Shown: positions 53,300 to 62,182, counted from the first letter of the stretch. The stretch: 64,000 nt of DNA from Flavobacteriaceae bacterium (GCA_019634365.1 JAHQVM010000003.1:45492-109491), one strand, 5' to 3'. Numbers and translations are program-made. Notes: generated by a model from the sequence alone, not told the origin.

Positions 53300-54514
53300 C
53301 TATTCCTTAAGAAGTTCCGCTAAAAAGCCTTCGAATTCCTTAGTAAACTCTTTATACTTCTCTCCCGTCGCCTTTCCATTAAAGCCGGTATGGATTTTTC
53401 GAACCTCTCCTTGCTTATCAATAAAAATGGTTGTTGGATAACTCAATACATGATTTAGCATGGGTAGTTTTTCGTTGGCCTTTTGTTTACTACTGGTTCC
53501 GTATTGCGCCAATAAAATGGGATAAGGCACACCTACCGAGGTTTTTAAACGCTCTATGGCCTTCACGGCTTTCTCTTTCGTGGGTGCATATTCGAATGCC
53601 AAGGAAACAAATTCAAGATCCGACGATGGGTGCTCCTTTAGGTATTGGGTATAATACTGAGTCTCTTCCAAACAGTTTGGGCACCAAGTACCCATGATCT
53701 GAACCACCACAACCTTGTTCTGAAAGCGCGCATCTGAAAGGGATATTATTTGACCTTCCGCATTGGGAAAAGAGAAATTAAATCGGTCGAAACCTTCCTT
53801 TAAATAGGTAAGGGAATTTTCATCCGGGAGTTCATAGTTTTCATTACGCCTGCCCATGAAGGGTTCTTTCCAATGATTCCCACTATAAAAATTTCCGTAT
53901 AGTACACTATCCTTAACTTCAGCTTCGAAAAGAAAAGCATGTGCCCCATCGAAAGTAGAAAGCCTAAGAATATCACCATCGACAACACCTTCTAAATACC
54001 GGTAATCTCCTGTTGTGGTTCGAATGGTCCCAATAACCTTGTCGCCTTTTTGTTGAAATATTCCCTTGGCGATATAACGATCTTCTTCAGATGCTTCGCT
54101 AAACACCATTTCCCAATTTCCTGAGACATTTTGGGTCGCACCCTCTCGAACCAAAAAACGAGGCTCTTCTGAATGCACCATGGTAAAGGGAACCACCCTA
54201 TCTAAACTAGGCTTAATAAAACTCCCTTCGATCTTATCGGCAGTATAAACCCCCTTAAAGACACCTTCAAAAACGGGATGCATGACTGTAATGGAATCTC
54301 CATGGTAGGCAATATCGATAACGTCAATGCGCTCGTCGGCATTCTTAATGATCCAATGCTCACTTTCTACCCATGTAACTTGAAATGGAAGTTCTTTTCC
54401 ATCCTGAATTTCCAAAGCTACTCGCCATTCCCCCAATTTTGGTTTTTCATTGGATTCTTGGCAAGACACTAAAATCAGGAACAGCAGTGATACGAAGAGG
54501 TGATTGTATTTCAT
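53300..54514 (-). CDS. TlpA/thioredoxin-family lipoprotein
   Basis: A 404-residue lipoprotein starting at the ATG near 54514 (signal to LVSC, Cys near residue 18), with a long N-terminal beta-rich region (about 20-240) and a C-terminal thioredoxin domain (about 250-400). The redox motif is intact, TWCPNCLEE (near residue 282), with cis-Pro in VLSYPTTIFIDKQG. It should reduce or oxidise disulfides in the periplasm. In-frame codons upstream extend to a TTG at 54550 but precede the signal. A terminator separates it from the coiled-coil gene. Confidence 0.88.
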   Translation of the reverse strand: MKYNHLFVSLLFLILVSCQESNEKPKLGEWRVALEIQDGKELPFQVTWVESEHWIIKNADERIDVIDIAYHGDSITVMHPVFEGVFKGVYTADKIEGSFIKPSLDRVVPFTMVHSEEPRFLVREGATQNVSGNWEMVFSEASEEDRYIAKGIFQQKGDKVIGTIRTTTGDYRYLEGVVDGDILRLSTFDGAHAFLFEAEVKDSVLYGNFYSGNHWKEPFMGRRNENYELPDENSLTYLKEGFDRFNFSFPNAEGQIISLSDARFQNKVVVVQIMGTWCPNCLEETQYYTQYLKEHPSSDLEFVSLAFEYAPTKEKAVKAIERLKTSVGVPYPILLAQYGTSSKQKANEKLPMLNHVLSYPTTIFIDKQGEVRKIHTGFNGKATGEKYKEFTKEFEGFLAELLKE

Positions 54515-54549
54515 GGAAAAATAGTCGTTTAGGCTTTTCAAACATAACA

Positions 54550-54577
54550 AAAAGGGCGCTACAAATAGCGCCCTTTT
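54550..54577. terminator. Bidirectional intrinsic terminator
   Basis: A perfect 12-bp stem (54550-54561 with 54566-54577) and 4-nt CAAA loop, flanked by A/T runs. It ends the coiled-coil/lipoprotein operon. Confidence 0.9.
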
Positions 54578-54596
54578 ACAGTATGTTATGGGTATC

Positions 54597-55403
54597 TTAG
54601 TTTTCTTTCTCTTCCTTATACATTTCGTTAAGGGTCGCTTTCTGGCGCTCGTAGGTCGCTTTTCCAGCTTCGATAGAGCTTTCTAGGTTCTTTAAACGTT
54701 CCTCGGCAGCTGCAATTTTAATGCGCTTGGCAGCAGCTTCTTCGTCGGTAATGTCTCCATTGGCAAGCGCTGCGTCAACACGATCTTGCGCTGCTCTAAT
54801 TCGGGACTTACCTCTGTTTACCATTTCTGCTTTTTTGTTCAGAGCCACTTCTCTTTCAGCCATTTTTTCCTTGGCCTTATTGGCACGATTCATTCCGTAC
54901 TGCTTGTCGACTTTGATTTCCTTAGCAGCATCAGTACCTTCTTCAACCTTCTTTTCGGCCTTTTCTTTTGCTTCGGCAGCTTCCTTCTTCACCTTTTCAA
55001 CCTCATTGGTACTGGAAACTTCTTTTTTAATTTCCTTACCTGTCTTATCCCCTTCTTCACGAATCTCACGAAGGTTTTCCATCATTTCGGCCTCCAACTT
55101 TTTCTTTTCCTTGTCGGTGGCAGCGTTTTTGATCTTCTTCTTGTATTCCGACTTTACCGCATCGTACTTCTCCTCCATTTCGTTGGCACCGCCTTTGGCT
55201 TCGTCTACTTTTTCCTGTCCGTGTTTCTTGATCTTTTCGGCACGGTCCTTGGCATCTTTTTCTGCTTGTTTAGCATCCTTTTTTACTTCAATAGACTTAT
55301 TCTCAGCGTTTTTCTTAACGTTGTCAACACTCTGTGCTTGTACAGATGCTGTGATCGCAAAAAGGAATAGTCCTGATACTAATATGTACTTTAATTTTTT
55401 CAT
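54597..55403 (-). CDS. Highly charged, exported coiled-coil protein, function unknown
   Basis: A 268-residue protein with a signal peptide (ITASVQAQ end, residues 1-24), then an almost wholly helical, Lys/Glu/Ala-rich chain with heptad-like repeats, e.g. KKDAKQAEKDAKDRAEKIKK (about 41-60) and RKSRIRAAQDRVDAA-type helices. No enzymatic motif. It resembles LEA-like or apolipoprotein-like stress proteins in composition only. It follows the small acidic lipoprotein gene by 11 bp, so the two form an operon and may act together at the outer membrane. Confidence 0.8.
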   Translation of the reverse strand: MKKLKYILVSGLFLFAITASVQAQSVDNVKKNAENKSIEVKKDAKQAEKDAKDRAEKIKKHGQEKVDEAKGGANEMEEKYDAVKSEYKKKIKNAATDKEKKKLEAEMMENLREIREEGDKTGKEIKKEVSSTNEVEKVKKEAAEAKEKAEKKVEEGTDAAKEIKVDKQYGMNRANKAKEKMAEREVALNKKAEMVNRGKSRIRAAQDRVDAALANGDITDEEAAAKRIKIAAAEERLKNLESSIEAGKATYERQKATLNEMYKEEKEN

Positions 55404-55414
55404 GTGTTCGGTTT

Positions 55415-55618
55415 TTAAATACTGTCTAGTTCCTGCAGGGCTTCTTCTAATTCTCCTGCTTCTTGTTCAATTTTTTCTGAAATTTCTTCGGCCTCACTTT
55501 CGACAGCCTCAATTTGCTCCACTACTTTTTGAGCCTCTTCTTCTTCGGCTTTCGTGTCACGGCAGGAAATAAATCCCACCAGCAATAGTGCTAATAGCAA
55601 TCTGGTTACAATCTTCAT
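55415..55618 (-). CDS. Small acidic lipoprotein (67 residues), function unknown
   Basis: A lipoprotein signal ends at FISC (Cys near residue 19). The mature 48 residues are extremely acidic and helical (about one third Glu; AQKVVEQIEAVESEAEEISE), likely a short coiled coil. The neighbour downstream is a strongly Lys/Glu coiled-coil protein, so a heterotypic pair is a reasonable guess. Entericidin-like small lipoproteins are another possibility. No known function. Confidence 0.75.
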   Translation of the reverse strand: MKIVTRLLLALLLVGFISCRDTKAEEEEAQKVVEQIEAVESEAEEISEKIEQEAGELEEALQELDSI

Positions 55619-55671
55619 AAATAAGTTGTTTTAGTTAATGGTTTTTAAATGTACAAAATATGAGGCATTAT

Positions 55672-55701
55672 TTGAATGCTACCATCAATATTTTATCTTT
55701 G
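55672..55701 (+). promoter_or_regulatory. Promoter of pheT (TTG-N19-TATCTTTG)
   Basis: TTG at 55672-55674, a 19-bp spacer and TATCTTTG (55694-55701), a full match to the Bacteroidota consensus, 22 bp before the pheT ATG. Confidence 0.7.
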
Positions 55702-55723
55702 TAGGCTTAAAATTGCACCTCTC

Positions 55724-58150
55724 ATGAAGATTTCATACAACTGGATACAACAGTTCATCAATGTGGATTGGGATGCCCAAAAGACAGGCGAACTTCTTAC
55801 CGATCTTGGATTGGAAATTGAAGGCATAGCGCCTTTTACATCCATTCCCGGAGGCTTGGAAGGAGTCGTTGTAGGAGAGGTTTTGGAATGCATGCAGCAC
55901 CCCAATGCCGATCGGCTTAAATTAACCAAAGTGGATCTTGGTAACGGTGAAGCGGTTCAGATTGTTTGTGGAGCACCCAATGTGGCAGCAGGACAGAAAG
56001 TTCCTGTAGCGACGGTAGGTACTACTTTATATGATGGCGAGGGAAAACCTTGGCAGATAAAAAAGGGGAAAATCCGAGGAGAAGTAAGCATGGGGATGAT
56101 CTGTGCCGAGGATGAACTGGGATTGGGGCAAAGCCATGACGGAATTATGATCCTAGATGAGGACTTGGTTTCCGGAACGCCTGCTTCCGAAGTGTTCGAT
56201 ATCGAAAATGACCATGTATTCGAAATTGGTCTTACCCCCAATCGTGCCGATGCGATGAGCCACTGGGGAGTCGCTCGTGATTTACGAGCAGGTTTACTAC
56301 AAAACGAGGTGTCATTAGAACTAATCACTCCTTCTACCAGTAGTTTTAAAATTGAAAACCGTACCCTTAAGATGGATGTTTCAGTGGCCGATAATGAGTT
56401 AGCTCCCCGTTATTGCGGTGTCACCATTAGCGGTCTGAAAGTAGAAGAATCACCTAACTGGCTACAAAATAGACTGAAAGCTATTGGGCTTGCACCCATA
56501 AATAATGTTGTAGACATCACCAATTATGTTTTGCACGAACTAGGACAACCGCTGCACGCTTTCGATGCCGTAAAGATCGCGCAGAACAAAGTAGAGGTTA
56601 AAACATTACCAGCAGGCACCAAGTTCGTTACCTTGGACGGTGTTGAAAGAGAACTGCACGCTGAAGACCTCATGATCTGTGATGGTGAAAAGCCCATGTG
56701 TATCGCGGGTGTTTTTGGGGGTGAGCATAGTGGTGTTACGGAAAGCACAACCAGTATATTTTTAGAAAGCGCCTATTTTAACCCAATCAGTGTTCGTAAA
56801 ACGGCAAAACGTCACGGACTTAACACGGATGCTTCCTTTAGGTTCGAACGGGGTATAGACCCCAATATAACGGAATATGCTCTAATGAGGGCAGCTATTC
56901 TTTTATGCGAAATTGCCGGTGGTGAAATCACAAGTGATATTGTTGACATTTATCCTAAAAAAATTGAAGATCATCAGGTGTTCTTAAATTTTGAGAATGC
57001 TACCAAACTCATAGGACAGGAAATTCCAAGGGAAACCATCAAGGAAATACTTACCTCTTTGGATATTAAAATTGAGAATGTCACCGAAACGGGTATAGGA
57101 ATGACCATTCCGGCTTACCGTAATGACGTTACCCGTGAAGCCGATGTTATTGAAGAGATCTTGCGTGTATTTGGTTACAACAACATAGACTTTACTGTTA
57201 AACTCAATGCATCTATCGCTTCCTCTAAGATTATAGAAGATCATGAGATTCAAAACCGTGTGGGCGACCAGTTGGCATCCTTAGGTTTTCATGAGATGCT
57301 CTGTAACTCCCTTACCAATGCCAATTATACAAACTTGGTAGATGGTCTTAAGGAAGAATACAATGTTCCTATGCTCAATCCTTTGAGCCAGGACCTGGAA
57401 GTTATGCGCCAAACCCTATTGTTTGGAGCATTGGAGGCGGTAGCCTACAATAATAACAGAAAAACTTCGATTGTAAAGCTTTTCGAATTTGGGAAGACAT
57501 ATCACAATTACCCAAGCGGGCGAGAAGAGAAGAAACATCTTTCCTTGGTAATTAGTGGAAACCGTGAAGAGGATTCGTGGGCAGTGCCAAGTAAAAAATC
57601 TGATTTCTTCTACGGAAAGGGTGTGGTAAATGCTATTCTGGATCGATTGGGCATTCATGGTTATTCTGAAAAAGGACTAAAAAACGACGCCTTCTCCGAA
57701 GGTATTAAAATCACCAAAGGGAAAAAGGATTTGGTAGAATTCGGGGTTATTTCCAAAAAAGTCACAAAACATTTCGGCATTGGAGAAACCGTACTATATG
57801 CAGATTTTAATTGGGATTCGATTCTCGAAGAGATCCCAACTGGAAATTTCTTGGTTCGACCCATTCCGAAATTCCCGAAGGTAAAGCGCGATTTTGCACT
57901 TCTTTTGGATAACGAAATTACTTTCGATGCGCTAAAAACAGCCGCACTTCAAACCGAAAAACAGCTTTTGAAGGAGGTTTCACTTTTCGATGTTTACACA
58001 GGCAAAAACCTTCCCAAGGGTAAAAAGAGTTATGCCCTAAGCTTTACATTGCTTGACGAACGCAAAACCCTTACCGATAAACAGATCGACAAGATCATGG
58101 GGAAACTGCAACAGCGATTTGAAAAAGATTTCGGAGCACAGCTTCGTTAG
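55724..58150 (+). CDS. pheT: Phenylalanine--tRNA ligase beta subunit
   Basis: An 808-residue synthetase subunit from the ATG at 55724 (MKISYNWIQQF is the usual start; 16 in-frame codons upstream include the promoter). Residues of about 40-150 are the EMAP/tRNA-binding domain (VVVGEVLECMQHPNADRLKLTKV). B3/B4 editing region (LTPNRADAMSHWGVARDL; ITNYVLHELGQPLHAFDA), B5 (AYRNDVTREADVIEEILRVFGY) and the C-terminal ferredoxin-fold anticodon-binding domain (FPKVKRDFALLLD) are in normal order. Cytoplasmic, essential. The alpha subunit is not in the window. Confidence 0.96.
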   Translation: MKISYNWIQQFINVDWDAQKTGELLTDLGLEIEGIAPFTSIPGGLEGVVVGEVLECMQHPNADRLKLTKVDLGNGEAVQIVCGAPNVAAGQKVPVATVGTTLYDGEGKPWQIKKGKIRGEVSMGMICAEDELGLGQSHDGIMILDEDLVSGTPASEVFDIENDHVFEIGLTPNRADAMSHWGVARDLRAGLLQNEVSLELITPSTSSFKIENRTLKMDVSVADNELAPRYCGVTISGLKVEESPNWLQNRLKAIGLAPINNVVDITNYVLHELGQPLHAFDAVKIAQNKVEVKTLPAGTKFVTLDGVERELHAEDLMICDGEKPMCIAGVFGGEHSGVTESTTSIFLESAYFNPISVRKTAKRHGLNTDASFRFERGIDPNITEYALMRAAILLCEIAGGEITSDIVDIYPKKIEDHQVFLNFENATKLIGQEIPRETIKEILTSLDIKIENVTETGIGMTIPAYRNDVTREADVIEEILRVFGYNNIDFTVKLNASIASSKIIEDHEIQNRVGDQLASLGFHEMLCNSLTNANYTNLVDGLKEEYNVPMLNPLSQDLEVMRQTLLFGALEAVAYNNNRKTSIVKLFEFGKTYHNYPSGREEKKHLSLVISGNREEDSWAVPSKKSDFFYGKGVVNAILDRLGIHGYSEKGLKNDAFSEGIKITKGKKDLVEFGVISKKVTKHFGIGETVLYADFNWDSILEEIPTGNFLVRPIPKFPKVKRDFALLLDNEITFDALKTAALQTEKQLLKEVSLFDVYTGKNLPKGKKSYALSFTLLDERKTLTDKQIDKIMGKLQQRFEKDFGAQLR

Positions 58151-58169
58151 ACCTGGTATTGTTAAAATG

Positions 58170-58220
58170 TTGGATTACTATAACATAGTGCGTATTTTTA
58201 TGTAAAAATTGCGCTATGTT
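58170..58220 (+). promoter_or_regulatory. Promoter with overlapping 39-bp imperfect palindrome
   Basis: TTG (58170-58172), 20-bp spacer and TATTTTTA (58193-58200) form the promoter. A palindrome spans 58182-58220: outer arms AACATAG/CTATGTT and inner arms ATTTTTA/TAAAAAT around TG are perfect, with GC pairs between. It covers the TA box and the start codon at 58216. It could be an operator, or, in a transcript reading through from pheT, a hairpin hiding the start codon. Confidence 0.5.
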
Positions 58221-58935
58221 TCAAAAAGTAGATATCCAACACAAACTTGAAAAAGAACGCAACCGCCATACCACATCACAAAAGCTATTAGAGGAAGTAA
58301 AAACTATTTTCCTGGAAAACGATCAAGATCGTGATTCGATACGGGAAAATCTTACTACCCCCTCTTCCCAGAATGAAAATGATTTTAATATCGATTTATT
58401 GGATGCTGATAAGATTTTTCATCTAGCAGATATTAAAAATCTATGTGTAGATTACCGTCTACGATTTTTAGGATCACATTTTTTTAAGGGAGCGTTTCCA
58501 GAAGAAGCCATCTCGAAAATTAGGCATATGGAGCGCGACCATGGCATTTCATTGAAAGGATTGAAAATTGTGGCTCCAGCAAAGCTTCTAAAACTGGAAA
58601 ATGCAGACGACCCCTTGCTCTTCGCGCCTATTGGAAATGATTACTTCTATTTAATCCATAAATGGGGGAATGACCTGCACCCATTGCGCCGATGGCTGAT
58701 GTGGCCCTATAAAACCTTTGGAAACCTAGTATTCACGATTTTTTTGATAAGCATAGCCCTTACTGCCATAACTCCGATGCAAGCCTTCACCAAAGGTGTA
58801 GTAACCAATACTGAATACCTGCTCATGTTCCTGTTTATGTTCAAGGCAGTGGGTGGAACCGTCTTGTTTATAGGTTTCGCAAAAGGAAAGAATTTTAATA
58901 CGGCGATATGGGATAGCCGGTATTACAATGGATAA
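58216..58935 (+). CDS. Conserved two-helix membrane protein, function unknown
   Basis: A 239-residue protein. Residues 1-165 are soluble; FHLADIKNLCVDYRLRFLGS and PEEAISKIRHMERDHGI are the better-defined parts. Two membrane helices follow (about 173-192 FTIFLISIALTAI, and 207-226 LLMFLFMFKAVGGTVLFI), and a short tail WDSRYYNG. I recognise no family name; similar proteins occur in Flavobacteriaceae. The palindrome over the start codon suggests tight regulation. It is convergent with the ABC-F gene, whose end is the next base. Confidence 0.65.
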   Translation: MFQKVDIQHKLEKERNRHTTSQKLLEEVKTIFLENDQDRDSIRENLTTPSSQNENDFNIDLLDADKIFHLADIKNLCVDYRLRFLGSHFFKGAFPEEAISKIRHMERDHGISLKGLKIVAPAKLLKLENADDPLLFAPIGNDYFYLIHKWGNDLHPLRRWLMWPYKTFGNLVFTIFLISIALTAITPMQAFTKGVVTNTEYLLMFLFMFKAVGGTVLFIGFAKGKNFNTAIWDSRYYNG

Positions 58936-60561
58936 TTAAACCGTTACTCCGTACATTTTTTCGCGAAGTTCCTTAATCTTCTTATCGTTCATGTACTCAT
59001 CGAAAGTAGTATAACGGTCGATTACTCCATTTGGGGTAAGCTCGATTACTCTATTACCCACGGTTTGAGCAAACTCATGATCATGAGTGGTTAATAAGAC
59101 AGTTCCTTTGAAATTCATGAGCGAATTGTTGAAGGCTGTAATGGATTCCAGATCCAAGTGGTTGGTGGGTTCGTCCAGCATTACCACATTGGCCCTCATC
59201 ATCATCATGCGGCTCAACATGCAACGCACTTTCTCTCCTCCAGACAATACATTCGATTGTTTTAGGGCCTCATCCCCACTAAATAGCATTTTACCCAAGA
59301 AACCGCGTAAATACACTTCTTCTTTCTCCTCCTCTGTCTTCGCCCACTGGCGCAACCAGTCTACCAAGCTCATCTCATTGTTGAAGAATTCACTATTGTC
59401 AAGAGGCAAGTAACTCTGGTTCGTAGTCACTCCCCACTGAAATTCCCCAGCATCTGCTTTCACATTTCCATTGATAATCTGATAAAAAGCCGTAGTTGCT
59501 CTCGAATCCCTGGAAAAAACCACCACTTTATCTCCTTTGGCCAGATTTACGTCCACATTACGGAACAAGGTATCTCCTTCCAAACTTGCCGTCAAGCCTT
59601 CAATATTCAAAATCTGATCCCCAGCTTCGCGCTCCCTTTCAAAAATAATGGCGGGATAACGCCTACTGGAAGGTTTAATGTCTCCAATATTCAGTTTCTC
59701 CAACATCTTCTTTCTACTGGTAGCTTGCTTGGATTTTGCCACGTTGGCCGAGAATCGTCTAATAAACTCCTCCAGTTCTTTCTTTTTCTCTTCGGCCTTT
59801 TTATTCTGCTGTGCTCGTTGTCTGGCAGCCAATTGACTACTCTCATACCAGAACGTATAGTTTCCACTGTAGTGGTTAATCTTTCCAAAATCGATATCAC
59901 TAATATGGGTACAGACCGCATCCAAGAAGTGACGGTCGTGAGAGACTACAATAACACAGTTATCATAGTTAGCCAGAAAGGTCTCCAACCATGAAATGGT
60001 TTCATAGTCCAAATCGTTAGTGGGCTCATCCATAATAAGAACATCTGGATTTCCGAAAAGCGCCTGGGCCAACAATACCCGTACTTTCTGCTTTCCGTCC
60101 AGATCGCCCATCATCGCGTAATGCAAATCCTCTTTAATCCCCAAATTAGATAACATAGCGGCAGCATCACTATCGGCATTCCATCCATCCATTTCCTCGA
60201 ATTGCACCTGGAGTTCCCCAATCTTCTCTGCATTCTCATCAGAATAATCTGCATAAAGTGCATCGATTTGTGATTTTATGGCGAATAAATCTTTGTTTCC
60301 GCGCACGACCGTTTCCAATACTGGATACTCGTCGTAAGCGTTGTGCTCCTGTTCCAATACAGACATCCGTTTCCCAGGTTCTAAATGAACATGGCCAGAA
60401 GTTGCGTCCTGTTTACCTGCAATGATCTTGAGGAACGTCGATTTTCCCGCTCCATTGGCACCAATGATACCATAGCAATTACCCTGTACGAACTGAGTAT
60501 TAACCTCATCGAACAAAACACGTTTCCCGAACTGAACCGACAAATTAGATACTGAAAGCAT
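58936..60561 (-). CDS. ABC-F family ATPase (YbiT-like), second P-loop degenerate
   Basis: A 541-residue soluble tandem ABC protein. Domain 1 has Walker A GANGAGKST (near residue 36), a signature reading DLDGKQKVRV instead of LSGGQ, and LIMDEPTNDLD. Domain 2 has LSGGEKVRCML and VMLDEPTNHLD, but its Walker A region reads FSRDSRATTAFY, lacking the GxGK core, so the second site likely binds ATP poorly. A charged linker (about 245-300) is typical of ABC-F. It should act on ribosomes like YbiT. A perfect 16-bp palindrome overlaps its candidate TA box upstream. Confidence 0.88.
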   Translation of the reverse strand: MLSVSNLSVQFGKRVLFDEVNTQFVQGNCYGIIGANGAGKSTFLKIIAGKQDATSGHVHLEPGKRMSVLEQEHNAYDEYPVLETVVRGNKDLFAIKSQIDALYADYSDENAEKIGELQVQFEEMDGWNADSDAAAMLSNLGIKEDLHYAMMGDLDGKQKVRVLLAQALFGNPDVLIMDEPTNDLDYETISWLETFLANYDNCVIVVSHDRHFLDAVCTHISDIDFGKINHYSGNYTFWYESSQLAARQRAQQNKKAEEKKKELEEFIRRFSANVAKSKQATSRKKMLEKLNIGDIKPSSRRYPAIIFEREREAGDQILNIEGLTASLEGDTLFRNVDVNLAKGDKVVVFSRDSRATTAFYQIINGNVKADAGEFQWGVTTNQSYLPLDNSEFFNNEMSLVDWLRQWAKTEEEKEEVYLRGFLGKMLFSGDEALKQSNVLSGGEKVRCMLSRMMMMRANVVMLDEPTNHLDLESITAFNNSLMNFKGTVLLTTHDHEFAQTVGNRVIELTPNGVIDRYTTFDEYMNDKKIKELREKMYGVTV

Positions 60562-60578
60562 TGGATTTCCCGTTTTTA

Positions 60579-60595
60579 AATTTTGCGCAAAATTA
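60579..60595. promoter_or_regulatory. Palindrome over the TA box of the ABC-F gene
   Basis: AATTTTGCGCAAAATT (60579-60594) is a perfect 16-bp palindrome. On the minus strand TAATTTTG (60595-60588) matches TAnnTTTG and lies within it, 26 bp before the ABC-F start codon. No TTG at the usual spacing was found. Confidence 0.4.
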
Positions 60596-60685
60596 GCTAA
60601 ATAAGCCCGATTGAGGAAACGAATGCCTCTCGAAGTTATCGGTTTTTGAAAAAATCTTTTAACTAGTAATTAACAGCAAACACAG

Positions 60686-62137
60686 ATGAAGACGATTATT
60701 TTTGCTTTCAGAATCGAAAATACTTTGCATCTGATTAGAAAAATACTACTGCTCCCCCTGATCGCCCTGTGCACCTTTTCTTGTAAGCAAAACCCGTCCA
60801 ACGCTTGTGGGACGGCATGGATTGGTGGTGAAATCGTTAATCCCAAGAAGGATTTCGTGATCATCGGCAAGAGCCGCAAGATTATTGACACAGTTCGATT
60901 GGATGAGAATAACTTCTTTTTATATAAACTGGAGCATGTAGATCCGGGCATCTATTTTATTAGCCATTACGAATACCAAGCTGTATATGTTGAGCCCAAC
61001 GATAGTCTAATGCTGCGCGTTAACACCTTGGAATTTGACGAATCTCTATCCTTTACTGGAAAAGGATCGCATCGAAACAATTTCCTAATGGATTTATTTC
61101 TTCTGAATGAAGAAGTGGATGAGCTTTTACCCTCCTATTATATATTGTCTCCAGAAGAATTCGAAAGTAAATTGGATTCTATAAAAGGAGAACGCATGAA
61201 GTTGTTTGAAGAATATTCCAGTTCGAAACCAACTTCAAAAGGCTTTGATGAAGTGGCCGAAGCGGGTATTAATTATGGACTATTTGCCAAAAAGGAACTC
61301 TATCTTTCGACCAATGCCCGAAAGAAAATTTATAATGAAAGCATCGACATTCCAGAAAGCTTTTTGAACTACCGTAAAAATATAGATTACGGGAATGAAC
61401 ATCTTCGGAGTTATTATCCCTATTATCGCTTCTTGAGTTTTCATCTGGACAACCTCGCTTATGAATTATATGAGGAAAAAGGGAATTACAACAGAAACGG
61501 ATTTCTCCACAACTATCATAAGAATATACTCATCGATAGCCTCATCACTAACGATTCCCTTCGCAATAGTTTACTTAGAACCAATGCGCATCGCTATTTC
61601 GTAAGTGCAGAGGATGAAAGCAATGAGCGAATCATCCTGGAGCAATTCAATAGGTTTAGTTCCCATGAAGCGGATAAAAAAGAAATTGCCGAACTGGCCG
61701 AAGCCACCATGAAGCTTACGCCCGGACACACCATTCCGAATCTCATGCTGCTCACGACCGATAATACGGTAAAAGACCTGCATAGCACACTTACAAAACC
61801 CACTGTGATCTATTTTTGGTCCAACCAGTTTATCAAGCACTACCGCAATATTCACAATAGGGCTGGAGAATTGGAAGCCAAGTACCCAGAATTCAATTTC
61901 ATTGGCATCAACATAGACACACACTTTAAAAAGTGGTTGAAAACTGTAAAGTCCTCAGGCTACAGCGATATTACTGAATATCAATTCGAGAATTTCGATA
62001 ACGCGGAAATGAAATTGGTCATCAATTCGGTGAACAAAGCCATGATTGTGGATACCCGTGGAAAGATTCTGGATGGCAATGCCAATATATTCGAAACTTC
62101 CATCGAAAACCAGTTATTGAGCTACCTCAATAAATAA
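60686..62137 (+). CDS. Thioredoxin-like lipoprotein lacking the CxxC motif
   Basis: A 483-residue lipoprotein with a longish n-region (lipobox TFSC, Cys near residue 33). An N-terminal DUF4369-like beta domain (about 40-120) and a helical middle (about 140-330) precede a thioredoxin-like domain (about 340-483). The active-site region, normally FWATWCGPC, reads IYFWSNQFIKHYRN (W378; FIKH at 382-385 where CxxC is expected), so no dithiol exists. The rest of the fold (GINIDTHFKKWLKTVK; AMIVDTRGKILDGNANIF) is kept. It probably has a binding role. No neighbour explains it. Confidence 0.82.
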   Translation: MKTIIFAFRIENTLHLIRKILLLPLIALCTFSCKQNPSNACGTAWIGGEIVNPKKDFVIIGKSRKIIDTVRLDENNFFLYKLEHVDPGIYFISHYEYQAVYVEPNDSLMLRVNTLEFDESLSFTGKGSHRNNFLMDLFLLNEEVDELLPSYYILSPEEFESKLDSIKGERMKLFEEYSSSKPTSKGFDEVAEAGINYGLFAKKELYLSTNARKKIYNESIDIPESFLNYRKNIDYGNEHLRSYYPYYRFLSFHLDNLAYELYEEKGNYNRNGFLHNYHKNILIDSLITNDSLRNSLLRTNAHRYFVSAEDESNERIILEQFNRFSSHEADKKEIAELAEATMKLTPGHTIPNLMLLTTDNTVKDLHSTLTKPTVIYFWSNQFIKHYRNIHNRAGELEAKYPEFNFIGINIDTHFKKWLKTVKSSGYSDITEYQFENFDNAEMKLVINSVNKAMIVDTRGKILDGNANIFETSIENQLLSYLNK

Positions 62138-62139
62138 TA

Positions 62140-62163
62140 AAAGTCCCAACTTCGTGGGACTTT
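62140..62163. terminator. Bidirectional intrinsic terminator
   Basis: A perfect 9-bp stem (62140-62148 with 62155-62163) and 6-nt ACTTCG loop, between the convergent thioredoxin-like gene and the transaldolase gene. Confidence 0.85.
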
Positions 62164-62182
62164 ACCATGCTTTAATTATCTC

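Noticed and set aside
54721-55572. Long plus-strand open frame (283 residues) antisense to the charged coiled-coil gene
   Set aside because: It is the mirror of a Lys/Glu/Ala-rich gene, which makes long open antisense frames. The minus-strand gene has a signal peptide, terminator and operon partner; the antisense frame has Ser/Phe/Leu bias and no domain.
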